NCBI RefSeq assembly: GCF_019753765.1
Contig: NZ_JAIJZW010000001.1
Span: forward strand, 43,127 to 107,126
Direction: 5' to 3'
Source of the DNA: Microbacterium marinilacus
GTDB taxonomy: Bacteria > Actinomycetota > Actinomycetes > Actinomycetales > Microbacteriaceae
DNA: 64,000 nucleotides
In this document: positions 52,635 through 60,145 of the stretch, in pieces
Layout of the letters: every line of letters starts with the position of its first letter
Numbering within the stretch: position 1 is the first letter of the stretch
Program-made: the position numbers and the translations under genes
Notes under the pieces: generated by a model
Databases searched by the model: none
What the model saw: the letters and a program-made list of their open reading frames with translations, nothing else
What the model was told of the DNA's origin: nothing

Positions 52635-52962
52635 ACGCGTTACGTCACGCCGTCCGTCACGCCTCCGGGACCGTCTGTCACCGCGAGATTCCGCGGATTC
52701 CTGCCGCCAGGCGCACGCGCACGGGACGGGGCACTGCAGGGGGTGGGACAGCGTGACATGGGACAAAGGTGTCCGGAGGGGGACAGATCACTGCCGGTGG
52801 ACTGCCTAGGGCACCGATCCCTAGAGATTCCGACGCCCCCAGGGTGCAGGCGGGGCGTGGGCGGGTGTTCGGTGCTGTGGTGGGCTAATCGGTCGTCTGG
52901 GGTGCTGTCGTCGCGTCTGTGGGGCGACCAGCAGATGGACACGCCTGGCGCGCGTCAAGATC

Positions 52963-53178
52963 ATGAGCAGTGCTCAGGACTTGGTGCACGAGCGCTTGGC
53001 GCAGGAGGTTGCGGAGCGGGCCCGGGCTCAGGGCGCCTCGTCCGCGGCGAACGTCACGATCAACGTGGATGGCGAAGGCATGACGTTCGACGCGGAGCGG
53101 GTGCGTCAGCGGGCGGACTGCTACGCCTCGAGGTCGACCTGCACGAACGACACGGGCTTCTTGACGCGGAAGCCGTAG
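52963..53178 (+). CDS. Small ORF convergent with and overlapping the capsid gene
   Basis: 71 aa: DLVHERLAQEVAERARAQGA and ANVTINVDGEGMTFDAERVRQR look protein-like, but the last 19 codons are antisense to the capsid 3' end and there is no ribosome site. It may be a short gene or a truncated remnant at the element's edge. Confidence 0.3.
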   Translation: MSSAQDLVHERLAQEVAERARAQGASSAANVTINVDGEGMTFDAERVRQRADCYASRSTCTNDTGFLTRKP

Positions 53179-54317
53179 CGGCCTTCGTACATGAGCAGGA
53201 ACGAGTTGTTGGTGGTGCGCTTGCCGGTGTCGACGACGAGCTCGTCGTCTCCGACCGGGATGAGTTGCGCCTGGGAGAAGTCGCCGACGAGTGCCGTGCC
53301 GGCGGGGATGCCGGCGGTGACGGCGATCGGTGCTCCGAGACGGGCGGCGATCTCGGCCTGGCTCTTGAACAGGAACGCGCCGGTCGTGCCGTTCTCACGG
53401 AGGTTCTCGAGCTGCTCGAGGTCCTGCGGGTTGAGAACCCAGCCGTCGAAGGCGAGCTCCTGCGCGATGAGCTTGTACTTCGCTCGCGACAGGGTCGTCA
53501 GGATGTCGGTGGTGAAGGCCTGGGCCTGGATCCCCGACGTCTCGAGCAGACCAGTGAAGCCCTCGCCCGTGCCGTCGCCGGAGAGGACGTCCGCCTCGAT
53601 CGCGAGGATCGTGTCCTCGGCGAGCTGCGTGCGGACGACCTCGATCAGCGTGGAGTAGTCCGAGAGGTAGCGGTACGGCAGGTCCTCGGTCTTGTTCGCG
53701 TACACCCGGTAGCGGTCGGACACCTCACCGAACGTGTACGTCGACGTCGGCTTCGGCTGCAGGTCCGCGACAGCCGCTGCGTTGTTCTGCCGCGCGGTCT
53801 GCCGAACGTACTTGAACTCGTTGCCCTGACGCTCCCCGGGCGGGTTGCCCCGCTCGAGAAGGTCGAGGACTGTCGTTCGGGTGGCGTCGATCTCGACCGG
53901 GGTGCCCTGGTCGAGGAGGTTCGGGACCGAGATGGATCCCGAGACCAGCGCCTTCACGCCATCCGGGGCGCCGACCGCCTTGCCCATGCGATCGATCGAC
54001 TCGGTGACCTTCTCGGCCCACGCCTTCGCGCGCGGTCCCTTGCGGGTGGGGGTGGCCTTGACCTCTTCGGACGGTCCGCCGATACCGAGGTCGACGCCGA
54101 TCGCCTTGAGCGCGGCGATGGTCTCGTCGGATTCCTTCGCGCGCTGCACGTCAAAGGCGAGCTTCGCGTCGGAGTGCGCCTTCATGTGCTGCTCGACGCG
54201 GGTGCTCTCCTGGGACGTGAGTTCGCGCTTGGCGGCGGTGGCAGCGTCGGCGATCTCGCGGGCGGATGCGAGCTCCCGCTGCATCTTCAGGCGAAGTTCG
54301 GGGAGGGTGGTGGACAT
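53121..54317 (-). CDS. HK97-type major capsid protein
   Basis: 398 aa. The first ~110 residues are charged and helical (ELRLKMQRELASAREIADAA; QHMKAHSDAKLAFDVQRAK), the built-in scaffolding (delta) domain. The capsid fold follows: SGSISVPNLLDQGTPVEIDA, QLAEDTILAIEADVLSGDG, AFDGWVLNPQDLEQLENLR, and the C-terminal NNSFLLMYEGRYGFRVKKP with FVQVDLEA. No protease domain is fused. It is the last gene of the leftward operon; its ATG is 2 bp from the preceding stop. Confidence 0.9.
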   Translation of the reverse strand: MSTTLPELRLKMQRELASAREIADAATAAKRELTSQESTRVEQHMKAHSDAKLAFDVQRAKESDETIAALKAIGVDLGIGGPSEEVKATPTRKGPRAKAWAEKVTESIDRMGKAVGAPDGVKALVSGSISVPNLLDQGTPVEIDATRTTVLDLLERGNPPGERQGNEFKYVRQTARQNNAAAVADLQPKPTSTYTFGEVSDRYRVYANKTEDLPYRYLSDYSTLIEVVRTQLAEDTILAIEADVLSGDGTGEGFTGLLETSGIQAQAFTTDILTTLSRAKYKLIAQELAFDGWVLNPQDLEQLENLRENGTTGAFLFKSQAEIAARLGAPIAVTAGIPAGTALVGDFSQAQLIPVGDDELVVDTGKRTTNNSFLLMYEGRYGFRVKKPVSFVQVDLEA

Positions 54318-54319
54318 GG

Positions 54320-54529
54320 TTAGTTGCTCCGTTCGATCTTGTTGGGGAGCAGCCCAGGAGTAGCGGGAGGAGGGCACTGCGCGAGGAGGGCGCCCATCTG
54401 AGCGTCGTAGCGCTTCAGAAGGCGTCGCTCGTCGCGTGTGTACTCGCGGCCATCCGCGCGACTGTGTACGTCGCGGGCGGCTTGGTTGACCTTGAGGATG
54501 TCCACGAAAATCTTGCTAGACACTGGCAT
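54320..54529 (-). CDS. Hypothetical 69-aa protein next to the capsid gene
   Basis: SSKIFVDILKVNQAARDVHS then DGREYTRDERRLLKRYDAQMGALLAQ. A small helical protein, with GGAAGGTG before the ATG at 54529. It overlaps the previous gene by 14 nt. Position suggests a head or head-assembly role; nothing is recognised. Confidence 0.6.
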   Translation of the reverse strand: MPVSSKIFVDILKVNQAARDVHSRADGREYTRDERRLLKRYDAQMGALLAQCPPPATPGLLPNKIERSN

Positions 54530-54818
54530 CACCTTCCGGGCTGGGCTGCTGCAGCGAGTGATCTCGCGGAGATGCTCGACGCGAGGGGCTGCTATTTGCT
54601 GATGGCCGGATGACCTGGCCGGAAGTGCCGGGGGATGACCGCCCGTGCCCTTCCATGGTAGCGCTGGCTTCCGACGTTTGATCCTCGGTCTCCGGCGTGT
54701 CGATCCTGGCGAGCCCATGGAGGTACGCGACCTCGTCGGCGGCATAGAGGACCCCGTCGGGGCGCCGGAGGTGCTCAGCGAGGGACCGCCTGGGCGGCCC
54801 AGCGAACGGATCCCTCAC
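54516..54818 (-). CDS. Hypothetical 100-aa protein of the element
   Basis: GTG at 54818 overlaps the preceding stop (GTGA), as throughout this operon. The first half is protein-like (VRDPFAGPPRRSLAEHLRRP, DGVLYAADEVAYLHGLARID) and the second half is Ser/Pro-rich and disordered. The DEVAYLHGLARID stretch recalls small actinophage proteins of unknown role. Confidence 0.55.
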   Translation of the reverse strand: MRDPFAGPPRRSLAEHLRRPDGVLYAADEVAYLHGLARIDTPETEDQTSEASATMEGHGRSSPGTSGQVIRPSANSSPSRRASPRDHSLQQPSPEGDASV

Positions 54819-55105
54819 CGCTTGCTCCGTTCTGCTCGGTCGATCGCCGTGCGGCGTCGCGCGAGGCGGTCCGCGGCCGTGGGGATGTCGCCCGCGTCGA
54901 GATCCCCCTCGAGGTGGTCCAACAGCCGCGCGTTGCGGCGCAGCCGTTCGACGAGGCTCGCGACCTTGACCTCGAGACGGTCCCCGCGCGCCCGCTCCCG
55001 GTCCGCCGTCAGCGCACGAGCGTTCGCGTGCTTCAAGGTCTGCCGCAGGTTCCCCGCGTAGCGGCGCCACTCTCGCACGTCGTCAGTCGCGTTCGGTGTC
55101 TGCAC
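54815..55105 (-). CDS. Hypothetical coiled-coil protein of the element
   Basis: 96 aa, almost entirely charged helix (LRQTLKHANARALTADRERA, VKVASLVERLRRNARLLDHL). GTG at 55105 overlaps the previous gene by 23 nt; a GTG at 55078 just after that stop is possible. No family recognised. Confidence 0.55.
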   Translation of the reverse strand: MQTPNATDDVREWRRYAGNLRQTLKHANARALTADRERARGDRLEVKVASLVERLRRNARLLDHLEGDLDAGDIPTAADRLARRRTAIDRAERSKR

Positions 55106-55331
55106 CGTCGTCCTCCTCGAGGCTGATCTCCAACAGGGCGTAGTTCAGGACATCCCGCCAGTCGTCACCGGCGACCATCCGCATGCACTCGTGCGCCACG
55201 GAAGCCAGCTGCACGAGCAACGCCGTCGCCTGTCCGCCCTCCGCGGCCTGGCGCAGCACCGCTGACGTCTTCGTGAGGTCGCCGTCGGCTATCGCGAGGA
55301 TCAGCTCCCCGGCCGTCGTGCGCGTACCCAT
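55083..55331 (-). CDS. Hypothetical 82-aa acidic helical protein of the element
   Basis: GELILAIADGDLTKTSAVLR, LVQLASVAHECMRMVAGDDW, ALLEISLEEDDGAD. ATG overlaps the M23 gene's stop (ATGA). The compact helical sequence could be a regulatory or assembly factor. Unrecognised. Confidence 0.6.
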   Translation of the reverse strand: MGTRTTAGELILAIADGDLTKTSAVLRQAAEGGQATALLVQLASVAHECMRMVAGDDWRDVLNYALLEISLEEDDGADTERD

Positions 55332-56473
55332 CAGGCGGCCTCCGCCATGTAGGCGCCGAGGTCGTCCAGGGCGTTGGCGCCGGGCCAGCCGGTGCCGGTG
55401 TAGCCGCGCTTGAACGACACGTGGATGTGCAGGCCGTAGCCGACGTCGGATCCGAACCCGGAGCCGCCGGTGTAGGCGAGGACGTCGCCCTGGGAGACGC
55501 GTTGCCCGGGGCTGACGGGGAAGCTCGACAGGTGCAGGAATCGGAACCAGTCGCCGGCGTCGGTGACGAGGGTCACGTACCGGCCCGTCGCGTCAGAGTT
55601 GGTCGGCTTGACGTCGACGATCACTCCGTCGCCGGGCGCCCACACGGGCGTGCCCCACGACGTGAACCAGTCGATCCCTGGTTCCTGGGATCCGCGGGCG
55701 ACGTGCGCGGCGAAGTCGTCGCCGAGCTGCCACGCGTCGGGGTTGACGGGGTAGATGTAGCCGGCGGGGTTGTCGCCCGGCAGGCCGGGTGTGCCGGGGT
55801 TGCCCGGTTCGCCGGGGACGGGGCCGCCGGTCGGTGCTGCCCAGAACCGGCCGAGGCTGTCGACCACGGCGTACCGGAGGCCGGTGGCGTCGGCGGGTGG
55901 GGAGGCGAGGCCGGGGATGCGGATGGTGTTGTCGTGGAAGTACACGACCCTCGTGCCCATCGTGAACGTCAGTCCGTCACCGGCCGGGCTTGCTTGCACC
56001 TGCACCTTGCCGAGGTTGATCCGCGGCGACTCGTAGGAGCTGTCGAGGGACACCATCGCGTCGCCGATGCCGACTTCGATGCGGCCGGTGCCGTCGGACG
56101 CCGCCCGGATCTTGACCCCGGTGCCGATCGTGATCCGTTGCGTCGACGAATCCAGAACGATGTTCGCCCCGATGCGGATCCGCCCGCCGCCCTCCGGGGT
56201 GATGACCACCCCGCCGACTGTGATCGAACCGCCGCCGGTGACATCCATGTCGCCCTGCAGCAGCAGCTCGCCGAGGACCTTCAGGTTCCCGTAGACGACC
56301 GCGGACCCCGTGGGATCCTCCGCGGTGCCGACCTCGAGGCCCTCCACGGACTTGATGCGGAAGGCGCCGCGGTCGACCGACGTGGATTGCGCGCGGGTAC
56401 GGGAGTTGTTGCGCCGGAGGTTGTCCTGCGAGCGCCGGCGGGACTGGATCGGGTCTGACAGGTCTCTAACCAT
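55331..56473 (-). CDS. Tail-type protein with collagen-like linker and C-terminal M23 peptidase domain
   Basis: 380 aa. N-terminal beta-rich repeats (VTGGGSITVGGVVITPEGGG, RIRIGANIVLDSSTQRITIG) resemble actinophage minor tail proteins. Residues ~216-234 are a Gly-X-Y linker (GPVPGEPGNPGTPGLPGD). The C-terminal 150 residues form a LytM/M23 fold: DWFTSWGTPVWAPGDG, RFLHLSSFPVSPGQRVSQGD, YGLHIHVSF. Ligands Asp268 and His351 (HxH) are present, but the usual first His is Glu264 (EPGID). ATG at 56473 has GAGGAGGTG upstream. Confidence 0.8.
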   Translation of the reverse strand: MVRDLSDPIQSRRRSQDNLRRNNSRTRAQSTSVDRGAFRIKSVEGLEVGTAEDPTGSAVVYGNLKVLGELLLQGDMDVTGGGSITVGGVVITPEGGGRIRIGANIVLDSSTQRITIGTGVKIRAASDGTGRIEVGIGDAMVSLDSSYESPRINLGKVQVQASPAGDGLTFTMGTRVVYFHDNTIRIPGLASPPADATGLRYAVVDSLGRFWAAPTGGPVPGEPGNPGTPGLPGDNPAGYIYPVNPDAWQLGDDFAAHVARGSQEPGIDWFTSWGTPVWAPGDGVIVDVKPTNSDATGRYVTLVTDAGDWFRFLHLSSFPVSPGQRVSQGDVLAYTGGSGFGSDVGYGLHIHVSFKRGYTGTGWPGANALDDLGAYMAEAA

Positions 56474-56475
56474 GC

Positions 56476-56787
56476 TCAGCGCACCTCCTCGGGGAAAGCG
56501 CACCGGCCCTGCGGTGCCTCGACCTGGTACAGCCGCCCGGTGACGGCGTGGATCGCGAGGAACGTGAAGCCGCGGTCGGGGGCGTCGACGATGATCCGGG
56601 TCGGCAGGCCGGTCGGTGGCTGGTTGGTGCGGATCAGGGCGCCGGTGGCGTCCTCGGCGAGGTAGTGGAAGTCGCGGCCGAGCTCGAGCACGTCCCCGGG
56701 GTCGTCGTCCGGCCTCGCGGGCCGGGTGGGGACGGCGCCCTCGGCGGCGCGCTGCAGCTCGGGGTGGTTGGTGGGCTTGAGGGTCAT
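56476..56787 (-). CDS. Hypothetical 103-aa protein of the element
   Basis: Soluble, beta-rich C-terminal half: GRDFHYLAEDATGALIRTNQ, TRIIVDAPDRGFTFLAIHAV, TGRLYQVEAPQGRCAFPEEV. ATG at 56787 overlaps the previous stop (ATGA) and has GGAG upstream. No family recognised. Confidence 0.65.
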   Translation of the reverse strand: MTLKPTNHPELQRAAEGAVPTRPARPDDDPGDVLELGRDFHYLAEDATGALIRTNQPPTGLPTRIIVDAPDRGFTFLAIHAVTGRLYQVEAPQGRCAFPEEVR

Positions 56788-57506
56788 CGTGAGGCTCCTT
56801 CGTAGACCTCGGTCCAGAGGCCGTCGTCGTCGGAGTCGTTGCGTTGGAAGGCGCAGGACTCGCAGATGTACCAGACCGGGGCTCCGGGGTGGCGGGGTGG
56901 GTGGATGAGGACGGTCAGCAGGTCGCACTCGGCACAGGGGTGCCAGGCGCGGCGGGTGCGGTCCTCGAGGGGCCAGCGGGCCAGGGCGCGGGTGACGGTC
57001 CAGAACTCCGGGTATTCGGGCAGTTCCACGGGCATGACGACGGCCCACCAGGTGGTGAAGGCTTCGGCATCGTTGGCAATCGCGTCGAACCCGGCCAGGA
57101 TCGCCCCGACGTGCCCGACCGCCGCTTGGCGGGTTTCCTCGGGGGTGGTGCTGGCGGTGGTGTCGGTGACGCCGATGCTGGTGAGAAGGTCGCGGGACGC
57201 GTCGAGCATGTCCGACGATGCCGGGGCGTTGCCGTTACCGCCGCGGCCGGCGCGGGGGACGTGGGTGTACTCCTTCGCGCGGCCGACGTTGTGGACCATG
57301 GTGCGGAGGTGCTCGAGCAGGTCGGGGACGAGCTCGAGGCGGCGGTACAGGCGCCCATAGCAGCGGTGGCAGACCAGCGCCCCGTCCCGCGCCTCCCTGG
57401 GTACGCACCCGTCGCACGCCTCGTGCGTTTCGTGCCCGTACGCGGGGCACGAGGCGTAGTGCTCGCCGCGGACGCCACAGCCACGGATGCAGGAACGGTC
57501 GGTCAT
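56784..57506 (-). CDS. Zinc-finger-containing phage-type protein
   Basis: 240 aa. The N-terminus is Cys-rich: CIRGCGVRGEHYASCPAYGH, ACDGCVPRE, VCHRCYGRLYRRLEL. A second pair lies near the C-terminus (HPCAECDLL and WYICESCAF). The middle is helical. Similar Cys-rich proteins occur in actinophage early regions; the role is unknown, and DNA binding is likely. ATG at 57506 with GGAG is preferred; an in-frame ATG at 57752 overlapping the whiB stop is the alternative. Confidence 0.7.
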   Translation of the reverse strand: MTDRSCIRGCGVRGEHYASCPAYGHETHEACDGCVPREARDGALVCHRCYGRLYRRLELVPDLLEHLRTMVHNVGRAKEYTHVPRAGRGGNGNAPASSDMLDASRDLLTSIGVTDTTASTTPEETRQAAVGHVGAILAGFDAIANDAEAFTTWWAVVMPVELPEYPEFWTVTRALARWPLEDRTRRAWHPCAECDLLTVLIHPPRHPGAPVWYICESCAFQRNDSDDDGLWTEVYEGASR

Positions 57507-57748
57507 CGGGTGGGCTCCTTCGATCGGGACGATGGGGTGGGATTCCTTCACCCCGCGGCGCACGCGTGTGCGCGACGCGTGGGCGCCCAGTAAGCGGGCA
57601 CCCCTGGCGGGGATGGGGTACGTCTGCCGTACCCCATCGCCACGCCCCGCGCGTGGGCGCGAGGTGCAGGGTGTAGCGATTCGCGACCCCCTCGCAAGGG
57701 GGTGTCGATTCACCACCCCCTTGCGGCGCGCGACCAGCGCGGCGGGGG
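57507..57748 (-). promoter_or_regulatory. 242-nt leader with strong and mutually exclusive hairpins
   Basis: An 11-bp perfect hairpin GATGGGGTACG/CGTACCCCATC (57614-57640). In addition, GCAAGGGGG (57694-57702) can pair either with CCCCCTTGC (57716-57724) or, in part, with the CCCCC at 57687-57691, so the two stems exclude each other. Translation in any frame looks non-coding. Confidence 0.5.
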
Positions 57749-58075
57749 TCATCGGGTGGCCTCCCGTCGGGGGTATCGGGTGCCGGCCCACACGCCCACG
57801 GGTGGGAGTGCGGCGGCCGCGTAGTCGTCGCACGCGGCCTGGGCGGGGCAGGTGGCGCATACGGCCGCCATGGCGTCGACGTCGGCCGTGGTGGGGTGAT
57901 CGGCGGTGAACCGGTCATCTCCGGCGCAAGCGGGCGCGTGGGCGGTCAGGACGGCATCGAGGCGGTCCCGTTCGGCGGTCGCGTCGCGCATCGGCGTGTA
58001 CCGGGCGGTCGGCTCGTCGACCAGGGCGCCGCCGAGACGGGACCGCAGCGCCGCCGGAGGGAGGATCGCGGTCAT
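57749..58075 (-). CDS. WhiB-like transcription factor (phage type)
   Basis: 108 aa. Four cysteines in WhiB spacing: Cys50 (HAPACAGDD), Cys73, Cys76 and Cys82 (VCATCPAQAACDDY), to bind a [4Fe-4S] cluster, then the turn GVWAGTRYP (GVWGG in chromosomal WhiB) and a basic end. Phage WhiB proteins such as WhiB-TM4 can block host WhiB2/septation; here it may regulate the element or the host. ATG overlaps the neighbour's stop. Confidence 0.85.
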   Translation of the reverse strand: MTAILPPAALRSRLGGALVDEPTARYTPMRDATAERDRLDAVLTAHAPACAGDDRFTADHPTTADVDAMAAVCATCPAQAACDDYAAAALPPVGVWAGTRYPRREATR

Positions 58076-58278
58076 GCGGCGCCCCTCCTCGCCTGTTCCC
58101 ACGCCGGCGACCCGATCGCGACCTCGCCCGTGTCCCGCAGCCCGCAGGCGCAGTACCCGGATGCGCCGTAGTCGTGCGCGTGCGGCTGCGACGGCCGAGG
58201 CGCCAGGCGCGACCGGACCGGCCGAGGCGGGGGCGACGCCAGGCCGCCGCCGAGATCCGCGTACGCTTCGCTGATCAC
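58072..58278 (-). CDS. Hypothetical 68-aa protein of the element
   Basis: MISEAYADLGGGLASPPPRP, then a Cys/His stretch HAHDYGASGYCACGLRDTGE that could bind zinc. GTG at 58278 overlaps the previous stop (GTGA) and its own stop overlaps the whiB start. Confidence 0.6.
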   Translation of the reverse strand: MISEAYADLGGGLASPPPRPVRSRLAPRPSQPHAHDYGASGYCACGLRDTGEVAIGSPAWEQARRGAA

Positions 58279-58982
58279 GCGGCGCCCCTCTGCGGGTCGC
58301 GGTTCTCGCACCTGGTGCACGTGCCGTCCTGCAGACGGGTGTGGTTCCCCGGGCCGCAGTCCAGGATGCGCGGGCTCATCGTGCTCGGGAGCTTCACCGC
58401 GGCAGCCGCCTCGGCGGCTTCACGGTCCCGCTTGCAGGCCATGCAGGGCTCGTCGTGATCCCACGACGGGTGCCGTCGACACGTGCTCGTGCGCGCGCGT
58501 GCCTCTTCTCTTCTTCCTTTGCCTAGGCCTAGGCCTACGTTCGCCGTGACGTCACGCGTGACGTCACGCTCTACGTCCGGTGTGACCGCCCCCGCCTGAG
58601 CCACTGAACCCCCCTCCGTGGTGTCCGGTGCCGCCTCGGCGGCTTTCTGCCGCTCACGACGCCGTCGCTGACGATCCCGGGCACCCGTGCGGTAGCTCTC
58701 GATCTGCTGAGCCGTGGACTGGCCCAGCGCTCCCGCCCAGTCCTCGAGCTGATAGCCGTTCTCCGTCGCCGTCCACAGGCCGGCGGCGGTGATCTCGGCG
58801 TTCGCGTCGTCTCGCACGCCGTCGGGGTGCAGGTAGCGCAGGTGCCGGGCGGGGATGGCGCCGTCCGTGCCGTTCTCGACGGACCACATCAGGGCACTGG
58901 TGAACACACGCCATGCGGCGTCGCTCAGGTCGAGGAACCTCATCTGACCGAGCCATTCCGATCGCAGCCGTGCATCAGCCAT
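58275..58982 (-). CDS. Replication-type winged-helix protein with C-terminal zinc motif
   Basis: 235 aa. N-terminal 100 residues follow the actinophage replication-initiator/helix-turn-helix pattern: FLDLSDAAWRVFTSALMWSV, GAIPARHLRYLHPDGV, AGLWTATENGYQLEDW; then a basic linker QRRRRERQKAAEAAPD. The C-terminus holds CRRHPSWDHDEPCMACKRD and DGTCTRCENRD, likely zinc fingers. It probably directs copying of the excised element. Overlaps the previous gene by 8 nt. Confidence 0.65.
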   Translation of the reverse strand: MADARLRSEWLGQMRFLDLSDAAWRVFTSALMWSVENGTDGAIPARHLRYLHPDGVRDDANAEITAAGLWTATENGYQLEDWAGALGQSTAQQIESYRTGARDRQRRRRERQKAAEAAPDTTEGGSVAQAGAVTPDVERDVTRDVTANVGLGLGKGRREEARARTSTCRRHPSWDHDEPCMACKRDREAAEAAAAVKLPSTMSPRILDCGPGNHTRLQDGTCTRCENRDPQRGAA

Positions 58983-59199
58983 CCCGCTCCCTCAGCTCGT
59001 CGTCGACGTCTGTGCGCCGGCGCAGCGGCCGCACGTCGTCGATCCGGTTCGCGGCCGTGACCAGCGCCGCGGCGAGGGCTCGCGCCTGGTCAGGGTCGAG
59101 GCGGGCGTCACGGATGGGGTGACTCAGAATCACCACGTCGCGGTCGGTGTCGACGACGACCGGCTCGAGCGAGCGCCGCGGCAGCACGGACGCGATCAC
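58975..59199 (-). CDS. Hypothetical 74-aa protein of the element
   Basis: RSLEPVVVDTDRDVVILSHP then LDPDQARALAAALVTAANRI. Small alpha/beta protein. GTG at 59199 overlaps the preceding stop (GTGA). Unrecognised. Confidence 0.6.
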   Translation of the reverse strand: MIASVLPRRSLEPVVVDTDRDVVILSHPIRDARLDPDQARALAAALVTAANRIDDVRPLRRRTDVDDELRERDG

Positions 59200-59927
59200 T
59201 GCGGCACCGCCTCGTTGGACATGGCGTCGGCGACCGTGTGGAGGGCCTCGCCCAGCAGGCTCAGCGTCAGCGGCGTCGCGAGCATGTCCTTCATGGGCGT
59301 GGTGTCCACGAGGAGCTTCGTCGTCTCGGTGGTGACGTTCCCTGCCGGGATGACGCCGTCCGGTTCGAGCGCGTCATCGACGGTGACAGAGAACGCCTGC
59401 TCGACGCGGATGCGGCCCTCGGGGGTGTCCAGGACGGTCTTCCGGAACGAGATCAGCACGTGCGGGTAGTCCCCGGCGTACACCTCGAGCTCGTTCGCCC
59501 ACGCGGGCATCGGGAGCGGCACGTCGGTGACCTCCGCGACCCGGTCCTCGAAGTGCATCTCAGCGAGGTTCTGGCTGAACTCCGGAATCGACGAGCGGAT
59601 CCACTCCTCGTCCCGGTAGGGGGTCGCGTTGCTGAGCTCCGCGACGCGCGGATCGTCCTGCGAGGTGATCGGCGTTTCGGCTGCGACGTGCATCGCGCGG
59701 ATGCGGGCGCAGTACTCGGCGATGGCGGTCTCATCGGGGGTGGGGGTAACGTGTCCCATGATTGGTTCTCCTTCGTAGGTGTTCTGGTCTTCGCCCTCGT
59801 CAGCCGCTGCAACGGCTGCGGGGGCACTTTCGTCTTCGGGGGTGGCGCCGCGGTCCTCGCGCAGCAGAGCGACGGGGTCTCGGCGTTCGTGCTTCCGCCG
59901 GACGGTCGCTTGCGCGTGTCTCGCCAT
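59196..59927 (-). CDS. Hypothetical 243-aa protein of the element
   Basis: A charged N-terminal extension (about 56 aa), then a soluble domain: PTPDETAIAEYCARIRAMHV, WANELEVYAGDYPHVLISFR, FSVTVDDALEPDGVIPAGNV. ATG at 59927 shares a base with the excisionase-like stop (TGATG). An inner ATG at 59759 with a better ribosome site (AAGGAG) would give 187 aa. Function unknown. Confidence 0.6.
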   Translation of the reverse strand: MARHAQATVRRKHERRDPVALLREDRGATPEDESAPAAVAAADEGEDQNTYEGEPIMGHVTPTPDETAIAEYCARIRAMHVAAETPITSQDDPRVAELSNATPYRDEEWIRSSIPEFSQNLAEMHFEDRVAEVTDVPLPMPAWANELEVYAGDYPHVLISFRKTVLDTPEGRIRVEQAFSVTVDDALEPDGVIPAGNVTTETTKLLVDTTPMKDMLATPLTLSLLGEALHTVADAMSNEAVPQ

Positions 59928-60127
59928 CAGGACGCCTCCTCGAAGGCCGATGCGAAGAACTCATCGAGCTGCGCCTGCGTCACGACACGGCGCCCGGCGA
60001 GCTTCGAGGACTTCAGAGCCCCGCTGTGGATGAGCCAGCGGGTGGCCCCCTCGGAACGGCGGAGCTCCTTAGCGACCTCCGGGACGAAATAGAACCGCGG
60101 ACGCGGTTCGGTCACAGGGTGGGACAT
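59927..60127 (-). CDS. Excisionase-like HTH protein
   Basis: 66 aa MerR/excisionase-type HTH: FYFVPEVAKELRRSEGATRW, then LAGRRVVTQAQLDEFFAS. First gene of the leftward operon, facing the repressor. The sequence around its ATG contains one ACAGGGTGGGACA unit (60114-60126), also found near attL, fitting a protein that binds both its own start and the excision region. Confidence 0.75.
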   Translation of the reverse strand: MSHPVTEPRPRFYFVPEVAKELRRSEGATRWLIHSGALKSSKLAGRRVVTQAQLDEFFASAFEEAS

Positions 60128-60145
60128 GGGAGATGCCTACTTTCG

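Larger units (their letters stand above)
52435..52962. other. Left-end non-coding region of the element
   Basis: About 530 bp without a convincing gene. It holds integrase arm-type repeats (52541-52561), inverted iterons (52576-52634), a lone GGGTGGGACA (52741-52750) and a CTAGGG-N7-CCCTAG repeat (52806-52824). Possible roles are attachment arms, replication origin or packaging site. Confidence 0.5.

Noticed and set aside
52640..52942. Candidate minus-strand gene in the left end of the element
   Set aside because: His/Arg/Pro/Ser-rich translation without start signal, overlapping the repeat region.
54645..55061. Plus-strand ORF opposite the small capsid-neighbour genes
   Set aside because: Arg/Ser-rich antisense frame without start signal; the minus-strand genes are chained by stop/start overlaps.
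57507..57752. N-terminal extension of the zinc-finger protein from an ATG overlapping the whiB stop
   Set aside because: The extension follows strong hairpins and reads as low-quality protein, and a good ribosome site precedes the inner ATG at 57506. Kept as alternative only.
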